A stretch of 64,000 nt of DNA. It comes from Streptomyces sp. NBC_00239. GTDB lineage: Bacteria; Actinomycetota; Actinomycetes; Streptomycetales; Streptomycetaceae. Each line of letters begins with the position of its first letter. Within the stretch, counting starts at the first letter, position 1. Below the pieces are notes generated by a model that was given only the letters and a program-made list of their open reading frames with translations, was not told the origin of the DNA and searched no databases. The translations under genes were made by a program, and so were the position numbers. Below are positions 46,791 through 55,968 of the stretch, one piece after another. The stretch spans positions 4,774,001 through 4,838,000 of the forward strand of contig NZ_CP108095.1 of assembly GCF_036194065.1 (NCBI RefSeq), given 5' to 3'.

Positions 46791-47465
46791 ATGCGACCCC
46801 CCACGCGCCTTCTCCCGCGACCCGTGCCGCGCCCCCACGCTCGCCCTCTCCCGGGACCGCTCCCGCGCCTCGCCGCGCCCGTCTCGCTGACCCTGCTGCC
46901 GCTGCTCCTGCTCGGCGCCACCGGCTGCCAGAGCGCCCCGGAGGGCGCCGCCGGCGCCCCCGCCGTCGCGCCGGCGGTCCCCGCGCAGGACGACCGGGCG
47001 GCGGTGGACGAGGGCGAGCGGCAGCCGCCCGCGCCGGACGCGCCACCGGCCAAGGCGGCCCGGGTCGGAGAGCCCGTACGCGTCCACGGACGCGGGGTCG
47101 GGCGCCACCTGCAGGCCGTGCTCGACGCGTTCGTGGACCCGGCGGTCAGCGTCGACAAGGGGTTCACCCCGGCCAAGGGGACCCGCTGGGTGGGCGCCGA
47201 CATGTCGTTCGTCAACGTGGGCGGCGCCTCCTACGGGGCGCTCGGGCGGATGTGGGCGATCGACGGCGAAGGGCGCCGGCACCCCTCCCTCCAGACCGGC
47301 CGGCTGAGCACCGGCGCGCCGATCGCCTTCGAATCCCTGGAGGTCGGAGAGCGGGTCGAGGGGTGGGTCGTCTTCGAAATTCCGGAGAACGTGCGCATTG
47401 TTCAGCTCCAGTACCGGGATGCGAACATGCTGCCGAATTCCAGAGAGGGTTACTGGCACATCTAG
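46791..47465 (+). CDS. Lipoprotein with DUF4352-like domain
   Basis: 224 residues. A long Pro/Arg-rich start, then a hydrophobic stretch ending LGATGC, a lipobox (Cys about residue 45). After a linker the C-terminal half (VGADMSFVNVGGASYGALGRMWAID...VEGWVVFEIPENVRIVQLQYRDAN) matches the immunoglobulin-like DUF4352 fold common in actinobacterial lipoproteins. AAGGGA precedes ATG 46791. Membrane-anchored outside the cell; ligand unknown. Confidence 0.8.
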   Translation: MRPPTRLLPRPVPRPHARPLPGPLPRLAAPVSLTLLPLLLLGATGCQSAPEGAAGAPAVAPAVPAQDDRAAVDEGERQPPAPDAPPAKAARVGEPVRVHGRGVGRHLQAVLDAFVDPAVSVDKGFTPAKGTRWVGADMSFVNVGGASYGALGRMWAIDGEGRRHPSLQTGRLSTGAPIAFESLEVGERVEGWVVFEIPENVRIVQLQYRDANMLPNSREGYWHI

Positions 47466-47532
47466 CCGTGCGTAACCCGACCAGGTGAACGGCCGGGAAA
47501 GGGTCCGGGGAAAGGGCACTAGGGTGCGGCGC

Positions 47533-48033
47533 ATGACATCGACTCACACCGAAACCGCCGCCACCCGCGGCGCCCGGCTGGGCACCCTTTCCGTTCTCGC
47601 GTGGATCGGCGACCCCGAAGAAGACCACGACGTCCCGTATCTGCTCGCGTATTCGCTCGGCGACGGCGAAGGCGGGCCGGCGGCCGGCGAGGCCGCGGTC
47701 CGTGAGCTCCTCGACGAGATCAAGCTGCCCATCGGCGACGAGGTGCTCGACGGCACCGGAGCCGCCGGCTTCCCGATCACGGTGCTCGTCGAGGGCGAGC
47801 AGGTGGCGCTGACGATGCCCGGCGTGAACGCCAAGTGCACCGCCCCGCCGGAGTGGACCGCGGCGGCCAACGAGTGCGGTCAGGTCTACTTCCTGTTCGC
47901 CACCCGCCCCTGGGCCGAGGCGAAGCCGGGACAGCCGGTGACCGCCGACATGCTCCAGGCCTTCGCCGGCAACGAGGCCAACCTGACCAGCAGCGCGCAC
48001 GTCGTGCTGCCGGTGACCAAGCTGCGGGTCTGA
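47533..48033 (+). CDS. Conserved Streptomyces hypothetical protein, 166 aa
   Basis: Soluble, acidic, with LGTLSVLAWIGDPEEDHDVPYLLAYSLGDG at the start and AEAKPGQPVTADMLQAFAGNEANLTSSAHVVLPVTKLRV at the end; two Cys. No signal peptide. I recall a Streptomyces-restricted family (possibly DUF5949) but no function. ATG 47533. It is convergent with the P450, with a 16-bp-stem terminator between. Confidence 0.7.
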   Translation: MTSTHTETAATRGARLGTLSVLAWIGDPEEDHDVPYLLAYSLGDGEGGPAAGEAAVRELLDEIKLPIGDEVLDGTGAAGFPITVLVEGEQVALTMPGVNAKCTAPPEWTAAANECGQVYFLFATRPWAEAKPGQPVTADMLQAFAGNEANLTSSAHVVLPVTKLRV

Positions 48034-48049
48034 CCGCGGTCCGAGACCG

Positions 48050-48090
48050 CCGGCCGCCGCCGGGCTCCCAGCCTGCCCGGCGGCGGCCGG
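48050..48090. terminator. Bidirectional terminator between convergent genes
   Basis: Perfect 16-bp arms at 48050-48065 and 48075-48090 (ccggccgccgccgggc and its complement), loop tcccagcct, directly abutting the P450 stop. Confidence 0.8.
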
Positions 48091-49473
48091 TCACTGGGTG
48101 AACGTGAACTTCAGCGAGCGGACCCGGTTGTCGAAGTTGGAGCCCGCCAGGTCGGGCAGGCCGACCGCGCGCAGGTCCCGGGGGCGGGTGAGCAGCTCCC
48201 GGAAGAGCGCCTTCATCTCCTGGCGGGCCAGGTGGGCGCCCAGGCAGAAGTGCGGACCGCCGCCGCCGAAGCCCAGGTGCGGGTTGGGGCTGCGGGTGAT
48301 GTCGAACGCGTCCGGGTCGGGCCCGAACACCTCCTCGTCGCGGTTGGCGGACGCGTAGTACAGGACGACCTTCTCGCCCGGCAGGAACGTCCGCCCGCCC
48401 AGGGCGTGTTCGCCTACCACCGTGCGGCGGAACTGGATGATCGGCGTCGAGTGGCGGACCATCTCGTCGACCGCGCCGTCCGCGTACGCCTCGAAGTCGG
48501 ATACCAGCAGGTCGCGTTGGTCCGGGTGGTCGGTGAGCAGGGCCAGCCCGTGGGTGATCGCGTTGCGGGTGGTCTCGACGCCCGCGACCATCAGCAGTGA
48601 GAAGAACGCGCCCAACTGGCGGGCGCCCAGGGCCTGCCCGTCGACGTTCGCGCAGACCAGGGCCGAGATCAGGTCGCCGGTGGGATGGCGGCGGCGGTCG
48701 CGGCCGATGCCCGCCACCATCCGCTGCATGCGGGCCAGCGCGCGCAGTCCGCGGCCGGGCATCCGCAGCCGGGCGGTGATGCCGCGCTCGACCCCGATGT
48801 TCTCGGAGGCGTGGTTGACGCGGTCGGCGATCTCCGCGCGGAACCGCTCCGGGATCCCCATCATGTTGCAGATGACCTCCAGCGGCAGCCGCGAGGAGAC
48901 GGCGGTGACGAACTCGTCGGGCCGGGCGGCCAGCATGTCGTCGACGATCCGGGCGGCCACCGCGTCGATGTCCCGCTCGGTCTCGGCGAGCAGCCGCGGG
49001 GTGAAGGCGCGCTGCACGATCCGGCGCAGCTGGGCGTGGTCGGGGCCGTCCAGGTTCACCATCGAGTCGCCGAACAGGGCGCGGACCCAGCGGGCGGGCT
49101 CCGGGGTGGTCACGCCCGGGGCGCTCGCGAACACCTTGGGCAGCCGGCTGGCCTCCTGGACGTCGGCGTGCCGGACCAGTGCCCAGTGGCCGCGGCCCCG
49201 CCCCTCGGGCACGTACACGGGGGAGTCGAGGGCGCGCAGCCGGGCGAAGGCGGCAAGGCGCACGGCGGGCGGCGCCTGCCAGAAGGCGGGGTCGGCGAGT
49301 CCGGCGCCGGCGAGGTCGGCACCGGTGGGGTCGGCACCGGAGCGGTCGGCCCCGGTGCGGTCGGCCCCGGCCTTCCGCTTCTCTCGATCCGGGCCGACTG
49401 GCGGGCCGGCTGCCGAGCCGACTCCCGGGCCGACATCCGGGTCCTGTGCCGGGCCCTGCGACGGGATGGTCAT
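48091..49473 (-). CDS. Cytochrome P450 with repeat-bearing N-terminal extension
   Basis: 460 residues. I-helix oxygen-binding AGVETTRN, the ExxR motif in DEMVRHS...-FRR, and the haem loop FGGGGPHFCLGAHLAR with ligand Cys410 are all present. The core begins at LADPAFWQAPPAVRLAAF (about residue 59), as in CYP107/CYP124-like actinobacterial enzymes. Ahead of it is a 58-residue extension with GADRTGADRSGADPTGADLAGAG, encoded by imperfect 15-bp repeats. ATG 49473 has AAGAGGTG upstream, which supports the long form. No ferredoxin partner is adjacent; substrate unknown. Confidence 0.92.
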   Translation of the reverse strand: MTIPSQGPAQDPDVGPGVGSAAGPPVGPDREKRKAGADRTGADRSGADPTGADLAGAGLADPAFWQAPPAVRLAAFARLRALDSPVYVPEGRGRGHWALVRHADVQEASRLPKVFASAPGVTTPEPARWVRALFGDSMVNLDGPDHAQLRRIVQRAFTPRLLAETERDIDAVAARIVDDMLAARPDEFVTAVSSRLPLEVICNMMGIPERFRAEIADRVNHASENIGVERGITARLRMPGRGLRALARMQRMVAGIGRDRRRHPTGDLISALVCANVDGQALGARQLGAFFSLLMVAGVETTRNAITHGLALLTDHPDQRDLLVSDFEAYADGAVDEMVRHSTPIIQFRRTVVGEHALGGRTFLPGEKVVLYYASANRDEEVFGPDPDAFDITRSPNPHLGFGGGGPHFCLGAHLARQEMKALFRELLTRPRDLRAVGLPDLAGSNFDNRVRSLKFTFTQ

Positions 49474-49708
49474 GGCCGCACCTCTTCCTGTTGCCGGGCG
49501 ATGCCGGGCGTCATCCTCAGCTCCAGAACGCCGCCGGGCCCGCAGGGGCGGGCCCGGCGGGCCGAGATTCCCGCCAACGAGTGAGGGCCGGACGGTTTGG
49601 GGTTGACGTTCGGCGGGCGGGCGGGCGGGTCGGGTGCTCGGGTGGGGCCGGTGGGCAGGGCGGGCGAAGACCGTTCGGGGGGTGGTCGGTCGGGTGGGTG
49701 GTGGGCCG

Positions 49709-50869
49709 TCAGGTGGTGGTGGGGGTGGCGGACCGTTGTACGAGGGTCACGCCCGCGGCGACGGTGAGCGCGGCGACCAGACCCGTCCACAGCACCGCGT
49801 ACGTACCGGTGTACGTACAGGCCAGCACGGCCACCGCGGACACCGGCAGGACGGCCTGCTGGGCCCGGCCCCGCTTGAAGTGGCGGGAGTGCAGCAGCCA
49901 GACCGTCAGCAGGTACAGCGCCGCGGGCACGGTCACGGACGCGTTCGCCGTGACGGTGGAGACGTGCGCCTTGCCGATCGCGTGCTCCACCGCCACCTCG
50001 ATGCCCGCCCCGATGGCGGCGGCCGAGCCGAGGATCACGAAATGCCCGTACCCCCACGGGATGGCTTCGCGGTTACTGCTCAGCCGCTCGTGCGCGGGCA
50101 CCGCGAAGTAGATCCACCAGGCGGCGAAGACCAGGAGCAGCCCACCGGCCGCGATCGGCAGGAGCTGGTCCAGCGCCTCGTGCTCATCGAGGGCGGACTG
50201 GACGGCGACGGTGGCCGCGGCGATGGACTCGCCGAGCACGATGATGGTGAACAGCCCGTACCGCTCGGCGATGTGGTGTGCGTGCCAGGGCGTCTGGTGC
50301 CCGCGCTCCGCCACCACCGGCACCATCAGCTCGGCGACCACGAGCACCGGGAACAGCCACCGCCGGGAGTCCTCCGGGACGGCCAGCAGGGCCACCCACC
50401 CCGCCTGGCAGATCAGCAGTCCGGCCGCGTACTTCAGGGCGCAGCCCCGGGCGGGCCCGCTCTCGCCGTGCGCGGCCCGCAGCCACTGCGCGGTCAGCGC
50501 GATCCGCATGATCAGGTAGCCGAGGACGGCCACGCCCCAGTCGTTGTCGTTGAAGGCCCGGGGGATCCCGGCCGAGTAGACGAGGACACCGGCGATCTGG
50601 ATCAGGGCCGCGATCCTGTACGGCACGTCGTCCACGTCGTAGGCGGACGCGAACCAGGTGAAGTTCATCCAGGCCCACCACACGCCGAAGAAGACGAAGA
50701 GGTAGCCGGTGATGCCCGACCCGGGATGCCCCTCGGCGATCGCGTGCACCAGCTGCCGGCCGGCCTGGGCCACGGCGACGACGAAGCAGAGGTCGAAGAA
50801 GAGCTCCAGCGGGGTCGCCGCGCGGTGCGACTCGTGGCGGCTGCGGGCGGTCATCGGTTGGTACGCCAT
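49709..50869 (-). CDS. LtrA-family (low-temperature requirement A) membrane protein
   Basis: 386 residues, about 11 membrane helices. TPLELFFDLCFVVAVAQ, VWWAWMNFTWFASAYDVDDVPYR and RYGLFTIIVLGESIAAATVAV are the conserved LtrA segments. Function unknown in Streptomyces; in Listeria it is linked to growth in the cold. ATG 50869 or 50854 could start it; neither has a good ribosome-binding site. The 235 bp between it and the P450 start (49474-49708) hold nothing I can identify. Confidence 0.88.
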   Translation of the reverse strand: MAYQPMTARSRHESHRAATPLELFFDLCFVVAVAQAGRQLVHAIAEGHPGSGITGYLFVFFGVWWAWMNFTWFASAYDVDDVPYRIAALIQIAGVLVYSAGIPRAFNDNDWGVAVLGYLIMRIALTAQWLRAAHGESGPARGCALKYAAGLLICQAGWVALLAVPEDSRRWLFPVLVVAELMVPVVAERGHQTPWHAHHIAERYGLFTIIVLGESIAAATVAVQSALDEHEALDQLLPIAAGGLLLVFAAWWIYFAVPAHERLSSNREAIPWGYGHFVILGSAAAIGAGIEVAVEHAIGKAHVSTVTANASVTVPAALYLLTVWLLHSRHFKRGRAQQAVLPVSAVAVLACTYTGTYAVLWTGLVAALTVAAGVTLVQRSATPTTT

Positions 50870-51002
50870 CCGCCCAGCACAGCACGCAGACAGCGGGGTG
50901 GCGGGCGGGACGCGCGGCCCGCGTGCGCCGGGTGCCCCGGGCGGACTCCTCGCCGGCGGTCCCAAGGACCCCGGCGCGGGTGTGCCAACGCACCGGCGTG
51001 CA

Positions 51003-51017
51003 CGGGACTTGGTCCCG
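51003..51017. promoter_or_regulatory. Palindrome CGGGACTTGGTCCCG ahead of narK
   Basis: CGGGAC-TTG-GTCCCG is a perfect palindrome 89 nt upstream of the narK start. It resembles a DevR/DosR box (GGGACTWWAGTCCC) shortened by one base in the centre. Confidence 0.4.
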
Positions 51018-51105
51018 CGCGGGACGGTGCCTTCGCCTCTGCTGCGGGGCGGCGGCGCGGCGAAGACTGAGTAGGTCAGGACAGCTCTCTGCAAAGGAAC
51101 CTCCC

Positions 51106-52539
51106 ATGAGTTCCGCCTCGCCCGCCTCGCCCACGGCCACGCCCGCCCGCGACACCCGTCCGCCGGCACCCGATCCGGCGCAGTACCGGCCGGGGCGGAC
51201 CATCACCGACTGGACGCCGCAGGACCCGGTCTTCTGGCGGACCACCGGCAAGAAGGTCGCCACGCGCAACCTGTGGATCGCGGTGCCGGCGCTGCTCGTG
51301 GCTTTCGTGGTCTGGCAGGTGTGGAGCATCACGGCCACCAATCTGAAGGACGTCGGCTTCGGCTTCAGTCAGTCGCAGCTGTTCTGGCTCACCGCCGTAC
51401 CGGGCATCACCGGCGGTACCGCCCGGATCTTCTACACCTTCCTCGGCCCGATGATCGGGCAGCGGCGCTTCACGGCGATGTCGACGGTCGTGCTGATCGT
51501 GCCGCTGATCTGGCTCGGCTTCGCCGTCCAGGACCCGCAGACCTCCTACGGGACGCTGATCGCGATCGCCGCGCTCTGCGGCATCGGCGGAGCCAACTTC
51601 TCCTCCTCGCTCGCTAACATCGGCTTCTTCTATCCGAAGCAGGAGAAGGGCAACGCGACCGGTATCAACGGCGGCCTGGGCAATCTGGGCGTGTCCGTGG
51701 TCCAGCTGCTGACCCCCATCCTGATCACCACCTCGGTGCTGGCCGTCGGCGCGGGCCAGAAGAGGGCCGACGGCTCGGAGATCCACCTCCAGAACGCGGC
51801 CTTCGTGTGGGTGCCGGTCCTGGTGGTGCTGGCGCTGGTGGCCTGGTTCGGCCAGAACGATCTGAAGGTCGCCGCCACCCCCTTCCGCCAACAGAAGATC
51901 ATCTTCAAGCGGAAGCACAACTGGCTGATGACCTGGCTGTATGTCGGCACCTTCGGCTCCTTCATCGGCTTCGCTGCGGCTCTCCCCCTGCTCATCAAGA
52001 CCACGTTCCCGGACTATTCGGTTGCCACGTATGCCTGGATGGGTCCCGCGCTGGGTGCGCTGGCTCGCTGGGCGGGCGGCTGGATCGCCGACAAGCTGGG
52101 CGGCGCCCGGGTGACGATCCTGTCCTTCGTCGGCATGGCGGCCTCGATCATCGGCGTCATCACCTTCCTGCCGCAGGGCTCGTCCGCGGGTGACTTCACC
52201 GGCTTCTTCCTCTGCTTCCTGGCCGCGTTCTTCTTCTCCGGCATCGGCAACGGCTCGACGTTCCGGCAGATCCCCGTGATCTTCCGCGCCCAGCACCTGA
52301 GGGGCCTCCCCGAGGGCACCCCGCAGTACGCGGCCGCCCTGAAGCAGGCCGAGATCGAGTCGGGCGCCGTCACCGGTTTCACCGCGGCGATCGCGGCGTA
52401 CGGCTTCTTCTTCATACCGGCGATGTTCGCCAACTTCGCGGTGACGAGCGCGATGTGGGGCTTCGTCGGCTTCTATGCCAGCTGCGTGGTCGTGACCTGG
52501 TGGTTCTACGCCCGCAAAGGTGCCGAAGCACCCAGCTAG
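51106..52539 (+). CDS. narK: NarK-type nitrate/nitrite transporter
   Basis: 477 residues, 12 membrane helices, MFS nitrate-nitrite porter family. GGANFSSSLANIGFFYPKQEKG and GGLGNLGVSVVQL form the first nitrate signature; GIGNGSTFRQIPVIF is the second. It imports nitrate or exchanges nitrite for nitrate. It is closely similar to the NarK at 61.0-62.4 kb, down to the terminal ARKGAEAPS. AAAGGAA precedes ATG 51106. The next gene is pfl, 223 bp away with its own operator sites. Confidence 0.9.
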   Translation: MSSASPASPTATPARDTRPPAPDPAQYRPGRTITDWTPQDPVFWRTTGKKVATRNLWIAVPALLVAFVVWQVWSITATNLKDVGFGFSQSQLFWLTAVPGITGGTARIFYTFLGPMIGQRRFTAMSTVVLIVPLIWLGFAVQDPQTSYGTLIAIAALCGIGGANFSSSLANIGFFYPKQEKGNATGINGGLGNLGVSVVQLLTPILITTSVLAVGAGQKRADGSEIHLQNAAFVWVPVLVVLALVAWFGQNDLKVAATPFRQQKIIFKRKHNWLMTWLYVGTFGSFIGFAAALPLLIKTTFPDYSVATYAWMGPALGALARWAGGWIADKLGGARVTILSFVGMAASIIGVITFLPQGSSAGDFTGFFLCFLAAFFFSGIGNGSTFRQIPVIFRAQHLRGLPEGTPQYAAALKQAEIESGAVTGFTAAIAAYGFFFIPAMFANFAVTSAMWGFVGFYASCVVVTWWFYARKGAEAPS

Positions 52540-52569
52540 TCCCGACTTCGGGTGGCCCGCGGAACATTC

Positions 52570-52587
52570 TTGTGAATCTGTTCACAA
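52570..52587. promoter_or_regulatory. Rex operator upstream of pfl
   Basis: TTGTGAATCTGTTCACAA is a perfect 18-bp palindrome. It matches the S. coelicolor Rex site TGTGAACNNNTTCACA at every fixed position but one. The Crp form (GTG-N6-GNCAC) is not met because T replaces G. Rex releases DNA when NADH/NAD+ is high, so pfl would be derepressed when respiration stalls. Confidence 0.8.
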
Positions 52588-52591
52588 GCGC

Positions 52592-52611
52592 ACGTGGCCT
52601 TAAGTCCCCAA
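52592..52611 (-). promoter_or_regulatory. DevR/DosR-like box upstream of pfl
   Basis: Read on the minus strand, TTGGGGACTTAAGGCCACGT matches the mycobacterial DosR box TTSGGGACTWWAGTCCCSAA at 16 of 20 positions, with a full left half. Streptomyces has DevR homologues (OsdR) that control nitrate reductase genes. It lies 4 bp from the Rex site. Confidence 0.55.
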
Positions 52612-52762
52612 GGAATCCGCAGGTCAGAGGGGCCTTTCCGGCGCCACCAGCCCGTCGACAAGGACCTCCGGCCCACAACACAGGACCATCGCGGCCCCAA
52701 ATGATCGATCAAAGGGCGTGCAATGGAGACAAGCAATCAGGCGACCGAAGAAGGTGCGGGCG

Positions 52763-55033
52763 ATGACGGCCACACGCGCGGAGGCAACGGTGAACGGCGA
52801 GGCCTGGAACGGCTTCAAGGGCGGGCTGTGGCGCGACGCAGTCGACGTCCGCGACTTCATCCAGCAGAACTACACGCCGTACGAGGGTGACGACTCGTTC
52901 CTCACCGGCCCCACCGAGCGCACCACCGCCGTGTGGAAGGCCATCACGGACAAGTTCCCGCAGGAGCGCGAGAAGGGCGTCCACGACATCGCCCACGACA
53001 TCCCGTCGACCATCACCGCGCACGCCCCCGGCTACATCGACCGCGACAGGGAGCTGATCGTCGGCCTCCAGACGGACGCCCCTCTCAAGCGCGCGATCAT
53101 GCCGTACGGCGGCTGGCGTATGGTCGCCGGCGCCCTGGAGACCTACGGCTACCCGGTCTCCGCCGAGCTGGAGAAGGTTTTCACCGAATACCGCAAGACC
53201 CACAACGACGGCGTCTTCGACGCGTACACCCCCGAGATCCGCGCCGCCCGCAAGGCCGGCGTCGTCACCGGCCTGCCCGACGCGTACGGCCGCGGCCGCA
53301 TCATCGGCGACTACCGCCGCGTGGCCCTCTACGGCGTCGACCGCCTCATCGCCGTCAAGAAGGAGGAGAAGGCCGGGCTCGACACCCTCCCGGCCGACGG
53401 CCGCACGCTGGAAGAAACCATCCGCCTGCGGGAGGAGCTCTCCGAGCAGATGCGCGCCCTGGGCGAACTCAAGGCCATGGCCGCCTCCTACGGCCACGAC
53501 ATCTCCGGCCCGGCGCGCACCGGCCGCGAGGCCGTCCAGTGGCTGTACTTCGCGTACCTGGCCGCCGTGAAGGAGCAGAACGGCGCCGCCATGTCGCTGG
53601 GCCGCACCTCCACCTTCATCGACGTCTACCTCCAGCGCGACATCGACGCCGGCCTCCTCACCGAGGAGCAGGCCCAGGAGCTCGTCGACGACTTCATCAT
53701 CAAGCTGCGCATCGTCCGCTTCCTGCGCACCCCCGACTACGACGAACTCTTCTCCGGCGACCCGACCTGGGTCACCGAGTCCATCGCCGGCATGGGCGAG
53801 GACGGCCGCCCGCTCGTCACCCGGACCTCCTTCCGCTACCTCCAGACGCTGTACAACCTGGGACCGGCCCCCGAGCCGAACATGACGGTCTTCTGGTCAC
53901 CGCGGCTGCCCCGGGGCTTCAAGGAGTTCTGCGCCCGGGTCTCGATCGACACCTCCTCGGTGCAGTACGAGTCCGACGAGCTGATGCGCCCGCGCTTCGG
54001 CGACGACACGGCGATCGCCTGCTGCGTCTCGGCGATGCCCGTCGGAAAGCAGATGCAGTACTTCGGCGCCCGCGTGAACGTCGCCAAGACCCTCCTCTAC
54101 GCGGTCAACGGCGGCCGGGACGAAAAGTCCGGCGTCCAGGTCGGCCCCGCCACCGGAGCCGTCACCGCCGACGTCCTCGACTACGACGAGGTCATGGCGA
54201 AGTTCGACGAGCAGCTGGAATGGCTCGCCGGCACCTACGTGCACGCCCTGAACGTCATCCACTACATGCACGACAAGTACGCGTACGAGCGCATCGAGAT
54301 GGCGCTCCACGACCGCGACGTGCGCCGCACCATGGCCTGCGGCATCGCCGGCCTGTCCGTCGCCGCCGATTCCCTCGCCGCCATCAAGTACGCCGAGGTC
54401 ACCGCACACCGCGACGAGACCGGCCTGGTCACGGACTACACCGTGGACGGCGACTACCCGGCCTTCGGGAACAACGACGACCGGGTCGACTCCATCGCCG
54501 TCCGGATCGTCGAGGAGTTCATGAAGAAGGTGCGCAAGCACCCCACCTACCGGGGCGCCGAGCACACCCAGTCGGTGCTGACGATCACCTCCAACGTCGT
54601 CTACGGCAAGAAGACCGGCAACACCCCCGACGGCCGCCGGGCCGGCGAGCCCTTCTCCCCGGGCGCCAACCCGATGAACGGCCGCGACACCCACGGCTAC
54701 GTCACTTCGGCCCTGTCGGTCGCCAAGCTGCCCTACGAGGACGCCGAGGACGGCATCTCGCTGACCAGCACCGTCACCCCCGACGGCCTGGGCCGCACCC
54801 CCGAGGAGCGGATCGCCAACCTGGCGGGCGTCCTCGACGGCTACATGGCCGGCGACGGCTTCCACATGAACGTCAACGTCCTGAGCCGCGACGTCCTCAA
54901 GGACGCCATGGAACACCCGGAGAACCACCCGCAGCTGACCATCCGCGTCAGCGGCTACGCGGTCAACTTCGTCCGGCTCACCCGCGACCAGCAGCTCGAC
55001 GTCCTCAACCGCACCTTCCACGGCTCCCTCTAG
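52763..55033 (+). CDS. pflB: Pyruvate formate-lyase (formate C-acetyltransferase)
   Basis: 756 residues, full length for PFL. A glycyl-radical enzyme that splits pyruvate with CoA into acetyl-CoA and formate without oxygen. The catalytic pair Cys420-Cys421 lies in [21 protein letters not shown], and the radical Gly731 in [17 protein letters not shown] near the C-terminus, both as in E. coli PflB. ATG 52763 follows AAGAAGGTG. The activase gene begins 4 bp after the stop. Streptomyces are obligate aerobes for growth, so this oxygen-sensitive enzyme implies use in hypoxic hyphae or spores. Rex- and DevR-like sites precede it. Confidence 0.95.
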   Translation: MTATRAEATVNGEAWNGFKGGLWRDAVDVRDFIQQNYTPYEGDDSFLTGPTERTTAVWKAITDKFPQEREKGVHDIAHDIPSTITAHAPGYIDRDRELIVGLQTDAPLKRAIMPYGGWRMVAGALETYGYPVSAELEKVFTEYRKTHNDGVFDAYTPEIRAARKAGVVTGLPDAYGRGRIIGDYRRVALYGVDRLIAVKKEEKAGLDTLPADGRTLEETIRLREELSEQMRALGELKAMAASYGHDISGPARTGREAVQWLYFAYLAAVKEQNGAAMSLGRTSTFIDVYLQRDIDAGLLTEEQAQELVDDFIIKLRIVRFLRTPDYDELFSGDPTWVTESIAGMGEDGRPLVTRTSFRYLQTLYNLGPAPEPNMTVFWSPRLPRGFKEFCARVSIDTSSVQYESDELMRPRFGDDTAIACCVSAMPVGKQMQYFGARVNVAKTLLYAVNGGRDEKSGVQVGPATGAVTADVLDYDEVMAKFDEQLEWLAGTYVHALNVIHYMHDKYAYERIEMALHDRDVRRTMACGIAGLSVAADSLAAIKYAEVTAHRDETGLVTDYTVDGDYPAFGNNDDRVDSIAVRIVEEFMKKVRKHPTYRGAEHTQSVLTITSNVVYGKKTGNTPDGRRAGEPFSPGANPMNGRDTHGYVTSALSVAKLPYEDAEDGISLTSTVTPDGLGRTPEERIANLAGVLDGYMAGDGFHMNVNVLSRDVLKDAMEHPENHPQLTIRVSGYAVNFVRLTRDQQLDVLNRTFHGSL

Positions 55034-55037
55034 TGCT

Positions 55038-55895
55038 GTGACAGCCCTCCTCGGTACGAGCATCCCCGTCGGCCCCCGCCCCGTCCGCTCCGGCGGGGCG
55101 GACCGCCCCGCCCCCGCGGGCGCCGCCGCCTGCCGGACCCCCGCCGCGGCCGCCACCCACCGGCCCAGCGAGGGCTCGGTGCACTCCTGGGACCTGTCGA
55201 CCGGCGTCGACGGCCCCGGCACCCGCTTCGTCACCTTCCTCTCCGGCTGCCCGCTGACCTGCCTCTACTGCCACAACCCCGACACCTGGCGGATGCGGGG
55301 CGGCAAGCGCACCTCGGCCGACGACGTCATCACCGAAGCCGCCAAGTACACGCGGTTCATCGCCGCCGCAGGTGGCGGCGCCACCGTCTCCGGCGGCGAA
55401 CCGCTGCTCCAGCCCGTCTTCGCGGGCGAACTCCTGCACCGCATGAAGCACGAACTGGGACTGCACACCGCCCTCGACACCTCCGGCTTCCTCGGAGCCC
55501 GCGCCACCGACGCCCTGCTGCGCGACGTCGACCTCGTACTCCTCGACATCAAGTCCTGGGACCGCGAGACCTACCGGAAGGTCACCGGGCGGCCGCTCCG
55601 GCCCACCCTCGACTTCGCCCGCCGGCTCGCGGCCCTCGGCAAGGAGGTCCACCTGCGCTTCGTGCTGGTGCCCGGCCTGACCGACGCCCCGGACAACGTC
55701 GAGGGCGTGGCCCGCTTCGCCGGTTCGCTCGGCAACGTCTCCCGCGTCGACGTCCTCCCGTTCCACACGCTGGGGGAGAGCAAGTGGGAGGCCCTGGACA
55801 TGAAGTTCTCCCTGCACGGCACGCCGTCCCCGACCCCGCAGCAGATCGAGACCGCCAAGGCGGCCTTCGCGGCGGAGGGGCTGCGGGCGGTTTGA
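55038..55895 (+). CDS. pflA: Pyruvate formate-lyase activating enzyme (radical SAM)
   Basis: 285 residues. Cys71-x3-Cys75-x2-Cys78 in SGCPLTCLYCHNP binds the 4Fe-4S cluster that cleaves S-adenosylmethionine; TVSGGEPLLQ and LHTALDTSGFL are SAM-site segments. It abstracts H from the PFL glycine to form the radical. GTG 55038 gives a Pro/Ala-rich start of about 45 residues before the usual beginning (SVHSWDLSTGVDGPGTRF), so a later GTG near 55179 may be the true start; neither has a clear ribosome-binding site. Cotranscribed with pflB. Confidence 0.93.
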   Translation: MTALLGTSIPVGPRPVRSGGADRPAPAGAAACRTPAAAATHRPSEGSVHSWDLSTGVDGPGTRFVTFLSGCPLTCLYCHNPDTWRMRGGKRTSADDVITEAAKYTRFIAAAGGGATVSGGEPLLQPVFAGELLHRMKHELGLHTALDTSGFLGARATDALLRDVDLVLLDIKSWDRETYRKVTGRPLRPTLDFARRLAALGKEVHLRFVLVPGLTDAPDNVEGVARFAGSLGNVSRVDVLPFHTLGESKWEALDMKFSLHGTPSPTPQQIETAKAAFAAEGLRAV

Positions 55896-55953
55896 TCACC
55901 CGATCGGCACACCCGTAAAGGCGTCACAGGGGGACGAATCGGTACAGACCACT

Positions 55954-55968
55954 TAGCGTGGTGCTGTG
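55954..55968 (+). promoter_or_regulatory. -10 element placing the next transcript start at its GTG
   Basis: TAGCGT (55954-55959) fits TANNNT and lies 6 nt before GTG 55966, so initiation would occur at about the start codon. No Shine-Dalgarno is visible. This suggests a leaderless transcript and a separate promoter for the molybdoenzyme genes. A possible GGGGGAC half box lies at 55928-55934. A small inverted repeat accac/gtggt (55949-55963) spans the -10. Confidence 0.5.

Noticed and set aside
52570..52587. Crp site ahead of pfl
   Set aside because: The Streptomyces Crp consensus requires GTG-N6-GNCAC; here the base before NCAC is T, whereas all but one Rex position fits.
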